DNA of 64,000 nt. Origin: SHZI01 sp963802215. GTDB taxonomy: Bacteria; Pseudomonadota; Gammaproteobacteria; Steroidobacterales; GCA-2729495. Positions 60,366 to 64,000 of the stretch are shown here, in pieces. Made by a program: the position numbers and the translations under genes. Numbering within the stretch: position 1 is the first letter of the stretch; each line of letters starts with the position of its first letter. Location: positions 248,001 through 312,000 of the forward strand of contig CAWDHQ010000001.1 of NCBI GenBank assembly GCA_963802215.1, in the 5' to 3' direction. The notes below the pieces were generated by a model. It was not told where the DNA came from. It did no database searches and worked only from the letters and a program-made list of their open reading frames with translations.

Positions 60366-61871
60366 ATGACCCTGATGACGCCGCCCCGGCACTTCGAGAC
60401 CGTGATCATCGGGACCGGGTTTTCCGGGCTGCTGGCGGCCATCCGCCTGCAGAAAAAGCGCTGCAACGACTTCGTCCTGCTGGAAAGGAGTGCCGAGCTG
60501 GGTGGCACCTGGCAGGTGAACTCCTATCCTGGTGCCGAGGTGGACGTTCCCACCAGCCTTTACCGCATCTCGTTCGTGCCGTTTCCCTTCCGGAAGTCCT
60601 TTGCCCCGCAAAGCGAACTGCTCGCCTACACGAACCATGTCATCGACAGGTTCGGCCTGCGAAAGCATGCACGTACGAACCAGACGGTGACCCGGCTGGA
60701 TTATGACGAGCGCGATTTCCTGTGGCGCGTGGAGACCGGGTCCGGCGAGCGGTATACCGCCCGCTTCGTGATCGACACCAGCGGGGTGCTGGCGAACCCG
60801 CACATTCCCAAAATCAAAGGTGCGGAAACCTTTGAAGGACCGATGTTCCACTCCGGGCACTGGGATCACTCCGTGGCCTACGAGGGGAAGCGCGTCGGGG
60901 TGATCGGTTCGGGATGTTCAGGAGCCCAGATCGTACCGGCCATTGCCGGCAAGGTGTCCCGGCTGACCCTGTTCATGGGCAAGGCCCAGTGGATTCTCCC
61001 GCGCTCGGACCGGCAGTACGGCGACGTGGAGCGTTTCATCCGGACGCTGCCGGGCATCCGGCATGTCACCCGGCTGCTCGTCTTTGCCTACTACGACCTC
61101 CGGTTCATTGCCTTTCGCCGCTATCCCGGGCTGTCGGGGCTCAGCCGGTTCATGAAGGACCACTACCGGAGACGGCTGAAAAGGCACCTGGACAGGTACA
61201 TCAGGGACGACAAGGTGCGCCAGCACATGCTGCCCGACTACGAGATGGGCTGCCGGCGGGTCATACCGACCAGCACCTACCTCCCCGCACTGTCCCTCGA
61301 CAATGTCGAAGTCGATATCAGCGGGATCGAATGCATCACGCCCCGGGGCATCCGGACGAAGGATGGCAGGGACATCCCGCTGGACGTCATCGTCTACGCC
61401 ACGGGATATTTCGCGTACTCGGACATGACGAAGGCGCTGACTTTCCAGGTGAACGGGTTAGGGGGGCGCAACCTCAACAGCGAATGGGAAAGGGAAGCGG
61501 TCTCCTACAAGGGCATCACCGTTTCCGGTTACCCCAACTATTTCAAGGTGAACGGCCCGAACACCGGCTCCGGGCACAGTTCGCAGATCTCCTACATGGA
61601 GGTGGCCACCGATTACATCGTGCAGGCCATCTGCGCCGTGAAGCGGGACAACAGCATCAGGGCCATCGATGCCCGGCGAGACCTTCAGGATGCCTACGTC
61701 GCCGGCATGAGAAAGAAGATGCAGAAGACGGTCTGGCAGAACGCCACCTGCACCGCCTTTTACCGGAAGAACATGACGGACGAGGTCACGAGTCTCTCCC
61801 CGGAACCGGTGACCGGCTTCATCCTTTCCCGCAAGTGGTTCCGGCTGGGTGACTATCGCCTGCTGAAGTGA
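60366..61871 (+). CDS. FAD-dependent monooxygenase, Baeyer-Villiger type
   Basis: This 501-residue class B flavoprotein monooxygenase has the FAD motif VIIGTGFSGLLAAIRL, ELGGTWQVNSYPGAEVDVPT, the Baeyer-Villiger fingerprint FEGPMFHSGHWDHS and the NADPH motif VGVIGSGCSGAQIVP. It inserts oxygen next to a carbonyl or hydroxylates amines or sulphides; the substrate is unknown. A GGAAGG site precedes the ATG at 60366. It is 98 bases after the yidC-like gene and may be a separate transcript. Its GC content and codon use look somewhat lower in GC than its neighbours. Confidence 0.92.
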   Translation: MTLMTPPRHFETVIIGTGFSGLLAAIRLQKKRCNDFVLLERSAELGGTWQVNSYPGAEVDVPTSLYRISFVPFPFRKSFAPQSELLAYTNHVIDRFGLRKHARTNQTVTRLDYDERDFLWRVETGSGERYTARFVIDTSGVLANPHIPKIKGAETFEGPMFHSGHWDHSVAYEGKRVGVIGSGCSGAQIVPAIAGKVSRLTLFMGKAQWILPRSDRQYGDVERFIRTLPGIRHVTRLLVFAYYDLRFIAFRRYPGLSGLSRFMKDHYRRRLKRHLDRYIRDDKVRQHMLPDYEMGCRRVIPTSTYLPALSLDNVEVDISGIECITPRGIRTKDGRDIPLDVIVYATGYFAYSDMTKALTFQVNGLGGRNLNSEWEREAVSYKGITVSGYPNYFKVNGPNTGSGHSSQISYMEVATDYIVQAICAVKRDNSIRAIDARRDLQDAYVAGMRKKMQKTVWQNATCTAFYRKNMTDEVTSLSPEPVTGFILSRKWFRLGDYRLLK

Positions 61872-61883
61872 AGGACGCCGCGC

Positions 61884-63026
61884 TCAGGACCCCAGTCCCG
61901 GTAGCGGCTCCGTTTCCGCGAAGCGCGGTGCCATCAGTCCGCGCTCCGACGCGCCGCGGGTGCCCCGGTGCGCGCGGATGGCATTCACCAGTTCGAGGGC
62001 GGTGCGTTCATTGGGCGGAAGCTCGGCCGGGCTGAGGCCGAGGGGCGTCACCCGGTCGCCCCAGCGGACGACGTGGGAGCACACGGTAAGGCCGCCGCCA
62101 AAGCCGGGCATGAGGATCGTCGCGCCGGGCTGCACCCGGCCGGCCTCGAGTGCCTCGACCAGGGCCACCGGCACGGTGGCGGCAGACATGTTCCCGTAGC
62201 GCTCCACGGTCAGGAAGACCTTGTCCATGGGGACACTGGCGTACTTGGCCACGGACTCGATGATGCGCAGGTTGGCCTGGTGCGGGACCATCAGGTCTAC
62301 CTGATCCGTGGCGATGCCAGACCGGGCGAGCGCTTTCTCCGAGGCCTGCGCCATGCCCTTCACGGCCCGCCGGAAGATCTCCTGGCCGTCGAAGTCCCAG
62401 AGGGTGTCGCCGTACTGCACTCCCTGGTTGGCGTAGGAGCAGCCCATGCCGCGCACCCGGAGCGTCTGCCGCGCATCCGCGATGCAACCCAGGTGTTCGC
62501 CGAGCACGCCCACTTCCCTGTCGCTGGACTGGAGCACCACGGCAGCGGCGCCGTCCCCGAACAGCACGGAGACGTTGCGGTTCTCCCAGTCCATGTAGGG
62601 AGAGATCAGCTCGACGCCGATCACGAGGGCATTCCGCACGACGCCGGAGCGCACCATGGCGCTCGCCGCCGAGAGCCCGTAGAGGAAGCTGGTGCAGGCC
62701 GTGTTGATGTCCATGGCGCCCGCGTTGTGGGCGCCGAGCTGGACCTGCACTCCCGACGCGCTGTTCGGCACCTGCTCGTCGGCGCTGCAGCTGCCATAGA
62801 CGATGAGATCGAGGTCCCGCGCGGCCAGCCCGGCGCAGGCCAGCGCCCTGCTGCTGGCCACCGCCGCCAGGTCGATCGCCGGCACGTGGGAGATGCGTCG
62901 CTCGCGCATGCCCGTGCGGCTGACGATCCAGTCGTCGCTGGTGTCGAGGAAGGTGGCCAGGTCCGCGTTGGTCAGGACCGCCGGGGGCAGACACTTGCCC
63001 CAGCCCGTGATCGCTGCGTAGTCCAT
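61884..63026 (-). CDS. 3-Oxoacyl-ACP synthase III (FabH-like)
   Basis: This 380-residue thiolase-fold ketosynthase has the Cys of NTACTSFLYGLSAASAMV, the His of VPHQANLRIIESVAKYASVP and the Asn of YGNMSAATVPVALVEAL, the full Cys-His-Asn set. FabH starts fatty acid chains by condensing acyl-CoA with malonyl-ACP. It lacks fabD/fabG/acpP neighbours, and the C-terminal 50-residue tail (after VRWGDRVTPL) is longer than in E. coli FabH (317 residues), so a specialised role such as polyketide or quorum-signal priming is possible. It is convergent with the monooxygenase gene. Confidence 0.9.
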   Translation of the reverse strand: MDYAAITGWGKCLPPAVLTNADLATFLDTSDDWIVSRTGMRERRISHVPAIDLAAVASSRALACAGLAARDLDLIVYGSCSADEQVPNSASGVQVQLGAHNAGAMDINTACTSFLYGLSAASAMVRSGVVRNALVIGVELISPYMDWENRNVSVLFGDGAAAVVLQSSDREVGVLGEHLGCIADARQTLRVRGMGCSYANQGVQYGDTLWDFDGQEIFRRAVKGMAQASEKALARSGIATDQVDLMVPHQANLRIIESVAKYASVPMDKVFLTVERYGNMSAATVPVALVEALEAGRVQPGATILMPGFGGGLTVCSHVVRWGDRVTPLGLSPAELPPNERTALELVNAIRAHRGTRGASERGLMAPRFAETEPLPGLGS

Positions 63027-63140
63027 CGGTGACTCCTGGACGGGGCGCGGGAATTCCGCCTGGCGGGGATTCTCTCAAGTTCCGCGGGGGATCGCGACTG
63101 ATGCGGAGCGCTGAGCTGTCGTTGGGCCGTCGCCGGGCCG

Positions 63141-64000
63141 TCACTGACCCAGTGCGGAAGGCCCGGGCGCCAGGCCCAGGAGGCCCCGGAACAGGGCGGT
63201 GTCCTGGGCGTTCACGGCGCCGTTGCAGTTCAGGTCGGCCGGGTTGTAACTGGCCGGCGCACTCGGCTTCCCGAGCTGCTGGCGGAACAACGCGGTGTCC
63301 TGGGCATTGGTGGCGCCATTGTTGTTCAGGTCCCCGTCACAGCGGTTGCCGTAGCCGTCCCCATCGCTGTCGCACTGGCCGGCGTTCGCGGCCTGCGTGC
63401 AGTTGTCCACCACGTCAACCACGCCATCCGCGTCGGCGTCGGCCGGCGGCACGTTGGCGCCGGTGGTGAAGCGCCACAGCGGCCCGGCGCGGCTCTTGCC
63501 GGCGCCGTTCGTCACCGTCACCTGCCACTCGTACTCGGTAAAGGGCACCAGGCCTGCGGGTACCAGCGCCGCCAGGCCGCCGCTGGGCACGACCACCGAG
63601 CCCGCGTCGTCCATTGGCTCGCTCATCTGGAAGTCCAGGCTGAACTGGCTGTCTGCGTCGGTCTCGTACTTGTTCAGCCAGGGTGAGTAGGTCGTCACGT
63701 CGACCCTGTTCTCACCCGGGACGAAATGCAGGATCCGGAGCCAGCCTTCTCCACCCTCGGCGCGGTCCTGATAATCCGAGAGCATCTGGTGCACCGGGTG
63801 GCCGTGCAGTTCGTCGCTCCGCCGGGATTCCGCGGACACATGACCGCTCAGCATGAAGTGCAGATTCGGGTTGGGCACCGCCAGCCCGTCCCACAGGTAC
63901 TGCGTGTTCGTGCAGCTGGACACCGAGCGCTGGGCCGACCCGTTCAGGTAGCCGTGGGTCGTCATGATGCCGATCCGGTCCGGATGGGCGTTCAGCACGC
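63141..64000 (-). CDS. Secreted metallophosphoesterase-like protein with dockerin repeats (N-terminus beyond window)
   Basis: Only the C-terminal 285 or more residues are in the window. A calcineurin-like phosphoesterase end is visible in MTTHGYLNG and HFMLSGHVSAESRR (GHxSxE-like). A fibronectin-like segment follows (EYEWQVTVTNGAGKSRAGPLWRFTT), then TSP3-type Asp-rich calcium loops (DADADGVVDVVDNC, DSDGDGYGNRCDG). Two copies of a dockerin type I half-repeat close the protein (DLNNNGATNAQDTALFRQQLG and DLNCNGAVNAQDTALFRGLLG). Dockerins pair with cohesins or bind calcium; none is in view. A secreted phosphatase is the best guess. Confidence 0.82.
   Translation of the reverse strand, partial: VLNAHPDRIGIMTTHGYLNGSAQRSVSSCTNTQYLWDGLAVPNPNLHFMLSGHVSAESRRSDELHGHPVHQMLSDYQDRAEGGEGWLRILHFVPGENRVDVTTYSPWLNKYETDADSQFSLDFQMSEPMDDAGSVVVPSGGLAALVPAGLVPFTEYEWQVTVTNGAGKSRAGPLWRFTTGANVPPADADADGVVDVVDNCTQAANAGQCDSDGDGYGNRCDGDLNNNGATNAQDTALFRQQLGKPSAPASYNPADLNCNGAVNAQDTALFRGLLGLAPGPSALGQ

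Overview
The window looks like the chromosome of a high-GC gammaproteobacterium. The order rplU-rpmA-obgE, then rpsT/murJ-ribF-ileS-lspA running into a fimT-pilV-pilW-pilX-pilY1-pilE block, is the arrangement known from Pseudomonas and Xanthomonas relatives. Large TonB-dependent receptors, dispersed GTAGGAGCG palindromes, a VPLPA-CTERM-type protein and several oxygenases and decarboxylases suggest a Nevskiales/Steroidobacterales/Xanthomonadales-like lineage. That placement is an inference from gene content only. No gap of 300 bases or more lacks a gene; the longest are 3033-3312 and 25483-25723.

Layout. 1-4460: start of a TonB-dependent receptor, an orphan GspH/FimT pseudopilin and an OmpA-family porin with a strong terminator. 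4521-7129: a small membrane protein translationally coupled to an unusual MFS transporter fused to a cytochrome c domain, whose 3' end overlaps a tRNA-Pro gene. 7233-17473: housekeeping genes (ispB, S1/P1 nuclease, rplU, rpmA, obgE, rpsT, murJ, ribF, ileS, lspA). 17451-24794: a minus-strand type IV pilus minor-pilin operon, in which pilE appears to start at ATT. 24899-27784: a Fur/Irr-like regulator, tRNA-Thr, a VPLPA-CTERM protein and an intact ISL3-type insertion sequence lying in the T-tract of that protein's terminator. 27811-35675: a minus-strand run (TerC, M61 peptidase, YgiQ radical SAM, alpha/beta hydrolase, HupE, membrane protein, GNAT).

35875-48647 is a metabolic region. It has a UbiX/UbiD prenyl-FMN decarboxylase pair with an SDR and a PNPOx-like protein, an MFS exporter, a Rieske oxygenase coupled to an AidB-like acyl-CoA dehydrogenase and an SDR, and a three-gene LeuC-like/LeuD-like/isocitrate-lyase-family module resembling the dimethylmalate dehydratase plus lyase pathway. 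Five GTAGGAGCG palindromic elements lie between or at the ends of genes from 10.9 to 40.5 kb, and they supply the stop codons of several of those genes.

49343-60267 is the most striking part: ten same-strand genes, most with 4-base stop/start overlaps. They encode a PhyH-type 2-oxoglutarate oxygenase, a PEP mutase-nucleotidyltransferase fusion, phosphonopyruvate decarboxylase, an aminoethylphosphonate (AEP) transaminase, a second cytidylyltransferase-like enzyme, a small YLDPSTG membrane protein, an FkbM methyltransferase, a TagB/TagF-like phosphotransferase, a YejM-like membrane hydrolase-fold protein and a dedicated YidC paralogue. Together they read as a pathway that makes AEP, possibly hydroxylates or methylates it, activates it with a nucleotide and places it on a cell-surface molecule. 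The window ends with a Baeyer-Villiger-type monooxygenase, a FabH-like ketosynthase and the C-terminal part of a secreted metallophosphoesterase-like protein with dockerin repeats.
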